The notes: generated by a model from the sequence alone, not told the origin. DNA of 64,000 bases from Dama dama (GCF_033118175.1 NC_083710.1:36425501-36489500), one strand, 5' to 3'; shown: positions 1-60,969, counted from the first letter of the stretch. Made by a program: numbers and translations.

Positions 1-1664
1 GAAGATAGATGCAGTGGAACAGAAAGTGTCAAAGTCTCGAGACGACACCCGTGAGGCAGGCTCCAGGGACAGCTGGACCTGGACCACACTGGAGCTGGAG
101 GACCACACTGGAGCTGGAGGAGGTGGGTGATGGGGCAGGGGACACGTGGGAGGACGTGCGGGGCCTGGTGGGGACAGTTAGGGGTCTGGCCGTCTGGAGG
201 GGGTGAGAAGACTGGGGGTGCAGGGAAGGGGAGGAGGTGTTGGCTGGGAGTCCCTGCAGGAAAAGTCTCATGTGGGGTGGAGAGGGCTCAGAAGCGGATG
301 CACGTGTGTATGATGTGCCAAGGCTGCCGTGTGGCCCAGACAACTGGGCGGGAGGATCCCGGTCAGGCGGAGGTGCAGGCGGGTCAGTGGAGGTGGGAGT
401 CTGCACTTGGATGTGCTCAGTCCAGAGGGAACCTAGTAACAGCTCAGATGTGCCAGTGAGGTCCAGGGTGGAAATCTGGGCATCGCAGCCAGGGAGCAAG
501 TGTGAAGAGGGGAGGCCTGGGATGGAGGGGGAAGGGACAGAAAACAGCTATGTGTCAGAGGTGCTGTACAGAGACATGGGGCCAGGGGGCCAGCCAGAGA
601 ACTGCGGCGGGCATGTGTGTCACCTGTCACAGACGCAACCAAGTACAAAAACCTGCAGCCTGGGGAAGGACACCGGCAAGCATGGGCAGCACCACCCGGA
701 GAACCGAGGCTGATAAAGGAATAAAGGCATCCTAGACCCGTGTCCACGGAGTTTCCAGCACCCAGAAAGGAACTTGTTACCGTGGGTTTGGCTTTTTGAA
801 GTTCATGCAGGAGGAAAAGACAGTGGTGCAGCCTTCTCTCCGAGTCACTTAGCCACTACATTCGCTCAGGCTTTACAGCAGTCTGGGGGCATTCTTCTTC
901 CTGGGCAACCCTCAACAAGGGCATCAGAGCCAACCACGGACCCTGTTAAAATCAAAGACTCCATGTTCCACCCAAGCCTACCCAATCAACCTCAGGTACC
1001 AGCCCTAAGACAGAAAGCTCTCGACGATTCTCGCGTGCATGAGTTTGAAAAGCATGGCACTGAGGGCAGGGAGAAAAAAACAGAAGACAATCAGAGAGGA
1101 AGGGAAATTCTGGTAAAAGGTCTATGGAGCTGACCCAGAGGTGGGGGCCCTGCTCTCAGATCTGTCCCTTGTGTGAGTGAAGAACTAACACGGAAACACA
1201 AACTTAGCTTCCAAAAATTATCCTTCCCGTGAGGGTCAGGCCACTCAGGATCCCTCAGTTCTTAAAATGTTCTAGAATGTATTTCAATGCATTGAGTTTT
1301 AAAGAAAAGAATATGTTAGTTTTTTAATCTTCTGTATTTTGTGAAGGAGGTACTCCCTCTCAAATAATTATTTGGGATAAAACAAAATGGGCTCAGCATA
1401 ACACAGATTTTGGCATTATTCTAGCAAGGGAAGGCTCATGATAATGTCTTTCAGCTAGAAAAGTGTCTTTCTCATCTTATATTATTGCACTAAGTGTAAC
1501 AGAGAAATGAATTTGTATCTAAACCTTAGGCCACCACTTCATTGTGGAGGCAGAAGATACAGATACTATCAATGAAAACACCTGAAAAGGTTTCCTCAGA
1601 GGCCACTTGTTAGGGTACATTTTTAAAATAAAACACCTGTGTGTACATAAAAATACAGTTGACT
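1..1664. other. Intergenic region downstream of CDK8
   Basis: No exon was recognised here. The first 700 bases are G-rich on the + strand, with many GGTGGG-type runs and overlapping open frames on both strands, as expected from base composition alone. Bases 82-119 hold two exact copies of a 19-bp unit beginning GACCACACTGG. From about 1250 the DNA becomes A+T-rich toward the end of the CDK8 transcript. By human gene order (from memory) the next gene past the CDK8 3' end would be WASF3, but nothing of it is visible. Confidence 0.6.
82..119. repeat. 19-bp unit, two tandem copies
   Basis: The unit GACCACACTGGAGCTGGAG occurs at 82-100 and again directly at 101-119 without mismatch. It is a small local duplication in G-rich DNA and too short to call a minisatellite. 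Confidence 0.85.
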
Positions 1665-2824
1665 CCTTATTTTGATTTATGAAAAATAAATTTATTACAT
1701 AACACCTTGTTTTTAACAATGTTCAATTTTTTAAATTCAGAATACTTGTGTCATTCATGTAAAATAGTTTGATACAGTACATTGTATGTTATAGGTTTTC
1801 TTTTTTCCTCAAAAATTCTAAGGCTCTCCTACTCCTTCTCCTTTGCTGAAGTAAGGGCACCCTAAACAACGTGCGAACGAGTTTTAAAAAAAGAAAATGA
1901 ACTGAACAAAATTTTAGTAGCACTACACCAACCAGCTTTAAAATCAGGACAAAATATCTGAATCGGATGCCGCACCTTTTTAAGGAAGTTATCATTCATG
2001 CTTTTTTCATCTTAAAGCATGCTCACAAATCAGCAACACCAACAGGAAAAATAAAACACTGTCTATGACAATCATTTTAGTTTGTTTGCTGAACCAAACA
2101 GGTTTATATCAATGACAACATATTTAATTACTATCAATAGCAGCTTTAATACCAGTCAAGTCATAGATTGAAAATAAAAACAAACTCAGAAGTTGGAAAT
2201 TAATCTTTGGGAGTTTTGAAACCTTCCTGGAAAAACTATGTGGCTTCTTGTACTTTCCAAAACAATCCAAGCAATATTCTTGGTCAAAGAACACTGATTA
2301 ATGTAGAAAATAATCAACCCACTGATAAGACATTGAAATGAAAGGTGTACCGAAATAATCTCACGTTGAGTCTTGGTTACTTCGTTGAGTTAATGTATAC
2401 TGCGTGTTTCAAGTACCAGTTAAACTTCTGTGTGTGTGTGTACTATTGGTCAGATAATGTTGTTACACTGGAAGAATTCACCACATACGACGACAAATGC
2501 TTGCCCCTAGCACATTTCACAGCTTCAACTGCTACAGACTGTCACTGAAAAAAATGCATTGGTCAGTCTGAACCATGTCAAGTAAACTATGGAAGTAGCA
2601 AACCCACAACACAAACTGTGCTAGCACTTTCTTCTCAAGCCTAACTCCAGACAGCAACAACGTGGAAGCCACTACCCCAATCTGTGAAAAGCGGTGGAAC
2701 TCGGCTACCGGACATCTGACTACGTGGCTGCACAGTACATTCTCATCGCCCATCCCAGGCTCCCGCTGAGAGCTGCAGGCGGCCTGCGGCACAGCGGCAG
2801 TGCATGGGCAGTGTCCGACGCAGC
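1665..2824 (-). other. CDK8: CDK8 3' untranslated region (end estimated)
   Basis: This is the stretch after the TGA stop of exon 13. It is A+T-rich and has no splice-like borders. On the minus strand an AATAAA hexamer lies at 1696-1691, followed about 30-50 nt on by a T/GT-rich stretch, so cleavage near 1665-1680 is plausible. That gives a 3' UTR of about 1.15 kb. An earlier ATTAAA at 2128-2123 could give a shorter form. The end point is an inference from the hexamer, not observed. Confidence 0.6.
1691..1696 (-). terminator. Putative CDK8 polyadenylation signal AATAAA
   Basis: TTTATT on the + strand reads AATAAA on the gene strand, about 1.13 kb past the stop. A T-rich and GT-containing stretch follows on the gene strand near 1660-1630, as expected for a downstream element. 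It is the first canonical hexamer I found after the stop. Confidence 0.55.
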
Positions 2825-50329
<47,505 letters not shown>

Positions 50330-51479
50330 CTGTGAAAACAAAGTGATTTTAATATATAAATAAATCTAAATATACATGCATTTTAATTTATATAAAGAAA
50401 TACGAATCACATACACTTTGACACTCTTCATATATAATCACATAATTTCACATGGGAAAAACTTTTTAGATAATCCAGCACAATCACATTATTTGATGAA
50501 GAAAGTTATATTCAACCGAATAAAAAGACCTGTCCAAGGCTCTATGCTTATTTGCGCAGAAGAGAAAGAAGATTCCAAAATGAAGCTCCTGACTGCCAAC
50601 AAGTAAGGTTCTTTCTGCTCTAATATGTATACGCTTCCCTGTGTGTGTGTGTACATGTGTGCACATGTACACAACGCATATAAAGTAAAACTTGCTTTCT
50701 TAAAACCCACTCAGATATTAAGGGGTCAAAATAGTTAAGAAATGAATGCATCTCTCATAAAGTACAAAATGATTATGATTTAAAACATGTTATAGTTCAT
50801 ATCCCCAAATACCTTCAAAAAGATTCACTCAGCTTATGTTTGCTGAGCACTCACTGTCTCCAGAACTGGGGATTGACTGGGGTTCCACCTCCATGGTGGA
50901 GCTTTCTGTGTGTACCGGCAGTGAGAGGTAACTAACCGACCCACCACAGGATATGTGCTAAGGCACAACCTGCAGAGGTGACCCAAAAGTCACGCTGTGG
51001 AGACCCAAGCCAAGTCTCCTCAGAGGAAATCCCAACTAACCAAGGCCTGAAAGACAGCCCTCAGACCTTCTGGCCTTGGGACCCTTTTTCTCTCTTGGGT
51101 GTCACTGAAGACCCTGAAGAGGTTCTATCAGTATTAACCCTCTTAGAATTTAAAAATGGGAACTGTTAAAAACAAAGCCTACAAAAGCACATATCCACTA
51201 GCCACCAGAGAGCAACGGCATCATCACCTGACATGTCACCTTTGAGAAAAAGCCACTGTACATTCATGAGAATCAGAGTGAAGAAAAGCAAAGAATACAG
51301 CACTATTATGAAAATAGTGTTGACCCTGCCGATCCTCTGAAAGGATTCTGGGGACACCTAGGGCTTCCCAGACCACACTCTGAGAACTGTGCTGTGTGTG
51401 TGTGTTAAGAGGGAAACACAGTGTGCCGTACCACCTGAAGGGAGGGAAAAGCACTTGAAAAATAGTCACATTCAATAAC

Positions 51480-52640
51480 TGAAGATGAAGCTGGGGATAT
51501 AATTAGGAACCAGATCATACAAGTCTTTTTATTCCAAGAACAAGAGGAGACACTCCATTCAAGATTTTTAAACAGGAGAATAGCAATCCTCCTTTGGGGA
51601 AAATATCTTTGCCTCTCTTTTTTGAATGCTAGGGAGGTGTGTGTGGTGGGGGTGGGGGTGGTAAGGACAGGAGGCTGAGAGATCAGTTAAGTCAACAGTG
51701 TCAGAATGACTCTGGTGAGAGGTGATGCTGGCTGCTGCAGAAGAGACGGCTGGAGCCACCTGAGGCAGCACCGCAGCCCACAGGATAGAATCCTGGGGGT
51801 GAGAAAGGAGGAGTCGTCACAGATGATGACTCCTGCCTCAGGGAACAGGCTAACAGCATCATTCACAGGAGGTCAGAGGAAACAGGAAGATGAGCGCTCC
51901 GCTGTGTGCAGGCTGAGTCTGATGCCTGTGAGACACCTACGTGGGAGTGGCAAGCTGAACAGACCCGTCCAAAGAGAAAGCTGAAGATATTAGAGTATAC
52001 ATACCATCAACCAAGTCAGGACAACACATGAGGGGAGATCAAAGACTAGGAATGGCAAGAAAAAGAATTTCAGAAAAAGGCAGAATAGTAAACAGTACCC
52101 AAAGCTGCAGAGAAGCCTAGTAAGGTGAGGACTGAGCAGCGTCCACTGAATTTAGCAATGATGAAGTCACCGAGGGATGCTGGACTAGGCAAAAATAGCT
52201 GCAGTGACGCAGCAGCAGAGTCTACACTGCAGAAGGCTGAGCAATGACTTGGGCATTAAGTCAACTAAGACGTAGGTGATTCTTTGAAGGTGATAAAATA
52301 AAGCAGCAGCTGGAGTAGTACACAAGACTAAAATTTTTCAAGATGTAAGAGACTCGAGTATGTTAAGTGCTGAGAGGAAGAGCCCAGAGAAAAGGAAACA
52401 AGAGGGGAAAACGAGAAAAGCAGAGACTGAAATGCTGGGAGTGGGGGCGGCGGGGGGGGGGGACTAGATTGCAAGCAAGATCAAATGCTCCATCGTATCA
52501 CTAACAGGAAGACCAAGGAGGATACAGGTGCAGAGGGGTGGGTTCAGAGGCAAAAGCCAGGGAGTTCTCATTCTGATGGCTTTCATATTTTTCTGATGTT
52601 GGAAATTAGGTCAAATACTAAAAGCAAGGGCAGGGTGATA
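51480..52640 (+). repeat. Ancient interspersed repeat, class uncertain
   Basis: Landmarks include CAAGATTTTTAAACAGGAG, AATGACTCTGGTGAGAGG, GGATGACTCC-like AGATGATGACTCCTGCC, AGAAGCCTAGTAAGGTGAGG, AATTTAGCAATGATGAAG and GCAAGATCAAATGCTCC. I recall this series from a widespread old mammalian repeat, possibly L2/L3-like. A G-rich run (GGCGGGGGGGGGGG) lies at about 52446-52462. Confidence 0.4.
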
Positions 52641-53689
52641 GAGCTGGAGTTCTGAAAAGACTGAAGATTTGACTGAACAAAAGGGTAACTCCTTAGAAAA
52701 TCAATTAATTTTATTTAACACTTTATTATTTTAAGTTATTAAGTTTGCTTGACTTTATCTTTGCTTATATAACATATTTACACTTTATTTTTAGTTGCAA
52801 AAACAAATCTCAATGACATTATTTTTCTGAAGAGATTTGTTTTATGACAATCACATCTACAAGTACTTTCCAGCAAAGCACACATTATATTAAAAATACA
52901 TTAAGAATACTTAAATGGTCACCAAGTCGGAATGATGTCTGAAAACTTAAAGGGGACATTAAAGAGAGTGACACAAAACCAAAATGAAATTGGGATCAGA
53001 ATAAATCCACCAGGGATTAGATAGTTCATGTGCAAGGTACTAATTTAAACAGATGGTCAACCCAGGAGTGTAACAGGTTGTTATATCTACTGCTGAGGAT
53101 GACTTCCTAAACTAGAGCCCTCTGTGGAGAGATTGAGCAGTGGGGAAGGAAAAAAACCAAAGACTAACTCATTCACCCCCTTAACAACCACCTCTGGACT
53201 TTATCTTCTTTAAAAACCGCCTTGTGAAAATTTCTTCAAACTGAACTAAAAAAATTTGAATCTGCAATCAGTTCTCTCCCTCACCCCAAGTAGTTACATG
53301 TTTTATCTTTTCAAAAAGTTATCAAAAAGAAAGGTAAATGGGAGAATACTTAAAAAAAAAAAACTTAAAAGATGTGTAATTATCAAAAAGGCAACCATCT
53401 CTTAAAACTCACCTAATTACCGTCATAATATAACAGTACTTGGTGATGTGTGGAGCACACTTCTTTAACCACAAAGGCACATTAGAGAGGAAAGAGTCAC
53501 AATCTAGTCATAGTAGTCAGACTATCAATAATAACTGCAGTACAGGGTTCTATATAAAGTACTATAAACACAGGGGATGTTCAGCTATACCTAGAAGGGT
53601 TGAAGGAAAGCTTCTACAAGAGTATACTTAAGCAGAAGGTCTCAAGACTAAAGAAGCTTGTCAGGAAAGGAAAGAGGGGTTGGGGAAAG

Positions 53690-54010
53690 AAATGAGTAGT
53701 TACATGAGACACCCCAGGAAGGGGGAACAGCATGAACAAAAATACTGAGTACAGGCAGGGTCTGGCTGCTCAGAGAAGAACAAAGATGAGCAGCAGCTGT
53801 GTAAAGTCATGGAAACACGCGGCCAGCCCTGAGGTCCACCTGCTTGCAGAGGAGGGGTGGGAGCAGGACTTTCACGTCAGCTGCCTCCAAGGGATGCAGA
53901 GTATGTGTGCCTCACCTCAAGGAGTGTACAAAACAAATGAGGATGACAAGAGAACATTATTACATTTAAAGATATGCAAACAAAGCTAGAGAAAGTGTGT
54001 CATGTGACAT
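53690..54010 (+). repeat. Ancient interspersed repeat, class uncertain
   Basis: ACACCCCAGGAAGGGGGAAC, AGCATGAACAAAAATACTGAG and GTCTGGCTGCTCAGAG belong to the same remembered series as the 51480-52640 repeat, from an earlier part of it. Confidence 0.35.
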
Positions 54011-54739
54011 GACCATAAAGAGGGTACAGCCATGATGAACACTTGCCTTTAACAGATGGGGGGGCGGGTAAGTTAATGGCTGCAAAGGAGTGCTTACAAA
54101 AATGAGCAGTGTTTTGGTAAAACAGAGTACTGAACACATATCAAACTTGACTCCCCTCCTACAGCCTACTAAGAATATGGAAAAGGCACAAACGTGTAAA
54201 GAAGAAAAATGGGAGAGAAGATGGCATAGAAATATGGAAACTAGAACGAAAGTGGACAAACAGTAACAGATGACAAGGATCCAAAAAAAGTGAAGAAGCT
54301 GATAGAAAGCTGAGCACCAACTGGATTTTCGGAGTCAAATCCTCAAAGCTGAGACCTGAGAGGACAAGATCCCTCTGGAAGCAGAGCTGGCTAGGCAAAA
54401 GATAAACTGAGGAGAGAGCCTAAGAAGCAGCAGTCAAACACAGAGAAATGTGAAAGAAAAACAAGAGAAATCAGAGAACCAGTCCAGGGAATCCAAATAA
54501 TTAGGAGTTTCAGAAAAAAAAGAACACAAGAGAGGCAGAAAACTTACAAAGTAATTCAAGAAAACTCCAGCAACTGAAGGACAGGATTTGTAACACTGCA
54601 AGCGTTCAATGAGTTCCCATCACAAATGAATGAAAGCCCACCCACATCAAGACACAATATATAGGTATTTCAGAAAAGTGGAGACAAGTGGCAGATTTTA
54701 CAAGTATCCAGTGAAGATGGGTAATGGGGCCACCTAAAA

Positions 54740-55080
54740 AGGATCAATGTTATTCAGCCGCGAGAAAGAAGGAAATCCTGCCACTTGTGATAACTCGGAT
54801 CATGTGTGGATTTTGAAGACCCTATGCTAGGTGAGATAAATCAGACAGATAATATCACTTACATGTGCAGTTTCCTGTAAATAGAGAAAGCAGAAGACTG
54901 GTTACCAGGGGCTCAGGGACTGGGCAGGTATTGTTTAAGGATAAAACTTGCAACCCGAAGATAAAAAAAATCCTGGAGATCTATGCACAGCACAGTGTAC
55001 TATAAACTTCAAAGTTGCTAAGAGACTATATCTTAATTATCTCCATCACAAAAAAAGAAATTGCGTGATGTAATAATTCT
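54740..55080 (+). mobile_element. Old L1 3' fragment
   Basis: TATTCAGCCGCGAGAAAG, ATGCTAGGTGAGATAAATCAG, GACTGGTTACCAGGGGCTC, TGCACAGCACAGTGTACTA and AAAGTTGCTAAGAGACTATATC are in L1M 3' order. It is short and has no coding capacity. Confidence 0.75.
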
Positions 55081-56099
55081 AGTTAATGTAATAATTTTCC
55101 AGAGCTGTTCAACCTTATCACTGACGTAAACAACGATCTTCCCTTGCCAGATACTTAACCAGCTCTACATGCTCTCAGATTAGGTATTTGGCTATTTCTG
55201 AAGCAACACTAGGGAAAGACGGCACTTGTGCTCCCATGGAAATGGCCTTGCCATGTTCTGCAGTAAAACTCCTTGGATCCACAGCTCTCAATAACAATGA
55301 CAGACCACTTCCTCAAATTACTGGAAGACTGTCAAGCTAGAGACCCAAATTGAGGATTCCTAAGAATCATCCAGAAGACAATCTCAGAATGAGAAACTTC
55401 TACCTGAGACCTTTGGATCAAGCGGCCTGAGAGAGACAGCTTCCACACTCAGGAATTTCAGAACAAAATCTAAATAGTTAGAACCAAAGACTGTCAGGCT
55501 TTAATCTGCATGCTCTTTTTCAGTTCTTTCCCATCCTCTCTGCTGCTTTAAACTTCTGAATTGTTAACAGACACTTGTTTCTAACAATGATACCCATAAT
55601 ATTGCTCTTTGCACCCCGAGTCACTCCTTGCATGAGTCTTATGCCTGGCTACAATTTGCTCAGAAGTTCACTAAAATTTGCAAACAGGCCAACTGTTGAA
55701 ATTGTAGCCATTCTTTTAGGTGCAAGTCAGCTCACTCTAGTTCTTGGACACTCAAGTACTAAGCAATTCTCTCAAAGAGCCAACTAAAAACAGTAAACAA
55801 GACAAACAGCCCCTGTGATGTCAAACCTAAGATAGTTTGTCTACGCCAAAACCACACTTGGGACCTTGGTGCTTGGATTACAAGTGGTTAATAATCTCTC
55901 AGCATTTGCCAGTGTGCTAGAGCTCAGATGTCATCTCCAGAGTCATCTAGTACACAGCCACCTTTACTTCAGAGGGCTCAATAACTAACCTTACAACAAG
56001 AAGTATTCATGAAATACTGACTTCAGTTAACAGTAGCTGAGGCTGTCCGAACAGTCTCCTGGTCAGCAGAATCCCAGCACAGAGAGCTGGATTTCATAG

Positions 56100-56540
56100 A
56101 ACAATGTCCTCCAGGGCTGAATCTGGCCAAAAATAAGGCCTGAGAAAGTGAAAATAAACCCCACTGATAATCAAATTCTGATATCCCTCAGAAATTAGTG
56201 GCAAGGCCAGTAGAAAAGGCAAGCAGGAAATGGAGTTTTGCCCAAGGCTACAACAGAATGGCAAAAGGACTAAAACGGCCCTTTTCTGAGCGATGACTGC
56301 TCTGACTGATGAGGACCCAGCTCTGCTTCACTCCTCCTGCTTTGAGCAGAATACTGAAGCACCCAATTACCAAACGACCCACCCCACGACAGGATCCAGC
56401 CCATAGGTGGTCTCCTCCTCAGTTCTTCCTTAGAATCATTCCACCCACACTCACCTAGGAAGACCCCCCTGCTCTGGGAGCCAGGTGTGCGCCCGCCCTT
56501 GCTGCAGCAGACCAATAAACTCTAGTACTGGTGCATTCCT
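56100..56540 (+). repeat. Possible degraded LTR
   Basis: A C-rich segment with CCAGGTGTGCGCCCGCCC leads to GCAGCAGACCAATAAACTC, with AATAAA at 56514-56519 followed by GCATTCCTGCGGCC. This resembles the U3/R end of a retroviral LTR, but I cannot name a family and no paired copy is visible. Confidence 0.3.
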
Positions 56541-56803
56541 GCGGCCTGTATCATACAGGATACCCAATTATCTTACACGAAGTTACAATGCATTAAAGCA
56601 AACTGAAACAACAGTCCCTTTCATTTAAATCAGGTCAGCTCTCAGAGAACACATTCTAGCTAGCCATGCTACATTTTGCTTAAAATTCCTTTTCAGGTTA
56701 ACATGTTGGCTCTTTCAGTCATTCTGACAAATGAAATCTGCAACTTTTTGGTTAATTACATTAGTTTATTTAAAAGATTATTACAACTACTAACTCTTGA
56801 TTT

Positions 56804-56820
56804 GGGGGGGGGGGGGGGGG
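56804..56820. repeat. Poly-G run (G17)
   Basis: Seventeen consecutive G residues on the + strand (C on the CDK8 transcript) precede an L2-like piece (GTGCTTGGCACTGTTATGG, ACCAGTGAACAAGACAG). Such a run is prone to length change and sequencing error. Confidence 0.9.
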
Positions 56821-58094
56821 CGTTCCTGTGCTTGGCACTGTTATGGTTCCTAAGATATACCAGTGAACAAGACAGACCCAATAGGAGTTACTTCCATGTT
56901 TCTCGGCAGCTCCAGATGCCAAGCTCCAGGAAGTTACAAAGATTCTTGTAAACTTAGCTATGAATCTCTCTCCTCTGCATTATTGTGAGCGATTCAAGCT
57001 CAGTTTGTTAGCTCTCATACTTCAAATGCATCTTTATCTTGTTTGGAAAAAAAAATACGTAAAGTTTAAAAAGTATTTCTAAGCTTGGAGACTAGAAAGA
57101 AACTCCTGGTCCTTTCTGTCTGTTTAGTTACAAGATTACAGTAAAAGGATCAGATACCACTAAATGTATACTTGGAGTACAACACATGAATTTTGTGTGT
57201 GTGTGTGAATATTTTTAAATGTTCAGGTATATTCACATGCCTGATGTGATGCTACTTTTAAGAAGAAAATCTTTGGGGCCAAGCAGAAATAAATGGGCAG
57301 ATATGCAAAATAGCAGGAAAGACCAGTCATTAGGGAGGAAAGGATTACACATTAATTTCTCTTTTCAGTGTTGCTCATTTCTTCTAGCTCGAATATTAAG
57401 GAGAAAAAGAATGATTATAAATTACCAGTGCCAAAATATAGTTCTTGAAGTCAAGATGCCATGATTATAACTTTATTCTTCACAGAGCTGTGTTCAAAAA
57501 AATGACACTGGGAAGACGATTTAAGAAACATGGGTTGGTTGTTTACTTTGATGGAAAGCCCCACATTTAGTAATATCTGATCACATTACTGTAAATATAT
57601 TTAAAATGCATATGTAAATACATGCACATATATATACATGTACACCTACACAGATAAAAACTTTCACATACTTGAGATAGACATATATACATCCCAAAAT
57701 ACATGTGTCTACATATATGCAGAGGAAGAGGAAGAAGAAAATAATTTTTTAGTGTTGTTAAGTTACTGACTGGCCATAGTATTGTTTTAACTTAAACAGC
57801 TATGAGAGCAATGATACAGGTGCTTCATGAAGAAAAAATGCACCGTGGTTATTTTATAGTTTACATAGCTATGACAGATTATCCTTTATATGGTAAGTGT
57901 TGTTCAATAATGACTCAAGCTGTTGTTACATATTCTATGAACAACCAAGAAAATAGGTGATACCTTAAAAACAAAAGACTACTTGAACTTTCAAGATTTG
58001 TAGCATTCACAGATCTACAATCTTTTAATTATGCAAAACTAAAATATAGTGAAGAGGTAAAAAAAATTTAACTGTGTGTAAAAACTATGATTTA

Positions 58095-58950
58095 ACAAGT
58101 TAACATTCTGAGTGGTTGGAAATCAAGAGAAAAGGCACAATCAACTTCAGGAAAGAAGGGCTATCATCAAAAAATCCACAAACAAAAAATGCTGGACAGG
58201 GTGGGGAGAAAAGGGAGCCCTCTGCACTGCTGGTGGGAATGTAAGTTGGTATAGCCACAATGGAGAAGAGCAAGGAAGTTCCCCCAAAATTAAAAATAGA
58301 GCTACCATATGAGTTAGCAATCTTAATCCTGGGCATATACCTGGAGAAAATAATAATTCAAAAAGATACATGCACCCCAATGTTCACTGCAGCACTGTTT
58401 AGCCAGGACATAGAAGCAACCTAAATGTTCATCAACAGATAAATGGATAAAGAAGATACGGTACATATATACAATGGAATATTACTCAGCCATGAAAAGG
58501 AACAAACTTGGGTCATTTATAGTGATATGGATGAACCTATATTCTGTCATACGGAGTAAAGTAAGTCAAAAGAGAAAAACAAATATTGTATATTAATGCA
58601 TATATACGGAATCTAGAAAAATGGTTCTCATGAACCTATAGGGCAGGAATAGAGGTGCAGATGTAGAGAACAGACTTGTGGACACAAATCGGAAAGGAGG
58701 GGGTGGGATGGATTGGAAGTAGCATTAACATATATATACTATAATGTGTAAAATAGGTGGAGGGAAGCAGCTTCATACCACAGGGAGCTCAGCTCAATGC
58801 TCTGTGATGACCTAGAGGGTGGGAAGGGGGGCGGGAGGGAGGCCCGAGAGGGAGGGGATATGTGCATACACATAGCTGATTTACCCTGTTGTACAGTAAA
58901 AATGAATACAACATTGTAAAGCAATTATATTCCAATTAAAAAATAAAGTA
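58095..58950 (+). mobile_element. Ruminant L1, 5'-truncated
   Basis: From AATCAAGAGAAAAGGCAC it follows the end of L1 ORF2 and the 3' UTR: CTGGTGGGAATGTAAGTTGG, AGCACTGTTTAGCCAGGAC, GGAATATTACTCAGCCATG, TCATGAACCTATAGGGCAGG, TGTTGTACAGTAAAAATG and a final AATTAAAAAATAAAG. The reading frame is interrupted. Confidence 0.88.
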
Positions 58951-59000
58951 TATGGGACGATATGCATAGTTCATGTATGTGTGAACACTACATCATTCTA

Positions 59001-59129
59001 TTTATTTATTTAAAATCTTCACCACACCAAGTGGCATGTGATTGATCTCAGTTCCCCAACCAGAGATTAAACCCTCAGCCTCCGCAGCAGAAGCATGGAG
59101 TTTTAACCACTTCCCATCATGGAAGTCCC
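59001..59129 (-). mobile_element. Artiodactyl tRNA-Glu SINE fragment, antisense
   Basis: GTGGCATGTGATTGATCTCAG, TTCCCCAACCAGAGATTAAACC and ATCATGGAAGTCCC are the antisense tRNA-like end. It directly follows the L1 at 58095-58950. Confidence 0.75.
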
Positions 59130-59460
59130 AAAAAGGAAACAAGTATCCTCAATTTTTTACATCCAAAGGGTCCTAGAAACAATGCCCCTGACCTTCCACT
59201 CTGTGCCCAGGGCTGACTATACTTCAAATCTATCCCTTCAATTTCCAAGTTGAAAGACCCAAATCCTTTCAGTTTATATACTATGGTACTCTTCTCCAAT
59301 CATTTTATCATATTTGCCTTTCTCCAGAGCTACTCTAGTTCTTGTCTTCCTACCACACGACGATGCTTGTCAAAAGCAAAAAGGTCTCGTGATTTTGTAC
59401 AATGGTAGGATTACATTTTCCACTTTGTTGTCAACACACGGTCTAATGATACAGTGAACA

Positions 59461-59741
59461 GAGTAGTCCCCCCTTTCCAGACCCCCTTTTTGTGGTCAAC
59501 CACAGTCTGAAAATACTAAACGGAAAATAAACAATTCGTAAGTTTTAAACTGCATGCCGTCCTGAGCAGCATGATGAAATCTTGCATCTCGCCAAGGATG
59601 AGGATCACTTCTCTGTCCAGTGTACCATGCTGTGTACATTTAGTATATGAGAGAACACAGGAAATACGCTACTATCCAAGGTTTCGGGCGTCTGCCAGGA
59701 AGCTTGGAGCGTATCCCATCTGGATAAGGGGGGGACTACTG
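59461..59741. mobile_element. Tigger-type (MER44/Tigger7-like) MITE
   Basis: GAGTAGTCCCCCCTTTCC at the left and, reversed, CAGTAGTCCCCCCCTTATCC at the right are terminal inverted repeats. GGTCAACCACAGTCTGAAAATAC inside fits the family. No transposase remains. Confidence 0.78.
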
Positions 59742-60235
59742 TTTCATCTGCTCAACTCCTCGACACATGTGTTTTTCTAGAGATAACTACCCCTGCAATT
59801 CTCTGGAACCCACTCACACACTTTCAACAACAACAAATGTATTGGTACAACCAGATCCTATCAATAAGCACCGTTTACTGAGCTGGGCATCAACACTGCA
59901 CTGAGTTAGAGCAATGACAAATGTCTCAATCTATAGAATGGGTCGTCTGGTCACCTGAAATCAACAAATATTTATAGTACTTACTATCTACCCTGTACTG
60001 GCAAATACAGGCAAGTCTCTTATAGCATGAGTTTTTACAACACAACATGATTATAACATCACCAATTAATTAGGGGGGAAAAGTCTCTACACAAAGGCAT
60101 TATTACGATGCAAACTGGAATCAGCACAGAGTAAACAGGAAATATAATAGTTGCATGCAAAGAATATGCACACACAGATGCATTGTTTGACTGTCTGGGT
60201 GTTCTTCTGGAATGGAATTGTTTTGTTTACCCAAG

Positions 60236-60325
60236 CATTCTTTTATTCTTTTACCACTGGCAATGGTAGCAAGACTGCTACCATTCTTTTATTCTTTTAC
60301 CACTGGCAATGGTAGCAAGACTGCT
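60236..60325. repeat. 46-bp tandem duplication
   Basis: The unit CATTCTTTTATTCTTTTACC...AGCAAGACTGCTAC occurs at 60236-60281 and again at 60282-60325 without a mismatch I can see. Each copy contains the imperfect palindrome TACCACTGGCAATGGTA. Confidence 0.95.
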
Positions 60326-60969
60326 CAAACAGGGACAAAGGTTGGGGAACCGCAACCTTCTGAGTAGACTAAATGGTAAGGAAGCAAAGTTTATTTCTGT
60401 CCTGCTTAGTCAACAGATGCATTCCTCTTAGAACACAACTACAAAAATAGTTATATCATAGCCAAGTCCAACAAAAGCCCTCTAGCACCCATACCCCAGT
60501 GAAAGAGCTGTTTTCATTAGAGATTTTTCTAAGAGATTTCTCAGAAACACAACCATGACATCATAGGCAGACGCATTGTAAGTTACTATCTGCAAAAAGA
60601 CATATTTAGGAAAACTGCCTACTAATAAACATCACAAATTCTTCCTGAAAAATACAAATTAGCATAATTGGGCACTGGAGAAATAGTGGAACCACAAACA
60701 ATAGAACCAGTGAGATTAATTTAATAAATACATTAAAATATGTATAATTTACATGGCCCTATGAGAGCCTGAAAACTTTCTTTACATGCTTTATCATCTA
60801 CTATACAAAGGATCTCTGTGGGATGAATCTGTTTTTATAGACAAGAAATCCACAGTGCTCAGAAAGATTAAATGAATTGATCCAGCTGGTATACTGCATG
60901 TCAATCTCATATCTAATACTGCTATGAGAATAAAAATTAGTTAAGTGTTCTTACCCATAAGGATAGCTA

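Noticed and set aside
29..713. Overlapping open frames of 110-158 codons on both strands at the left end
   Set aside because: They overlap in several frames in G-rich DNA where stop codons are rare. No family motif or splice context was found.
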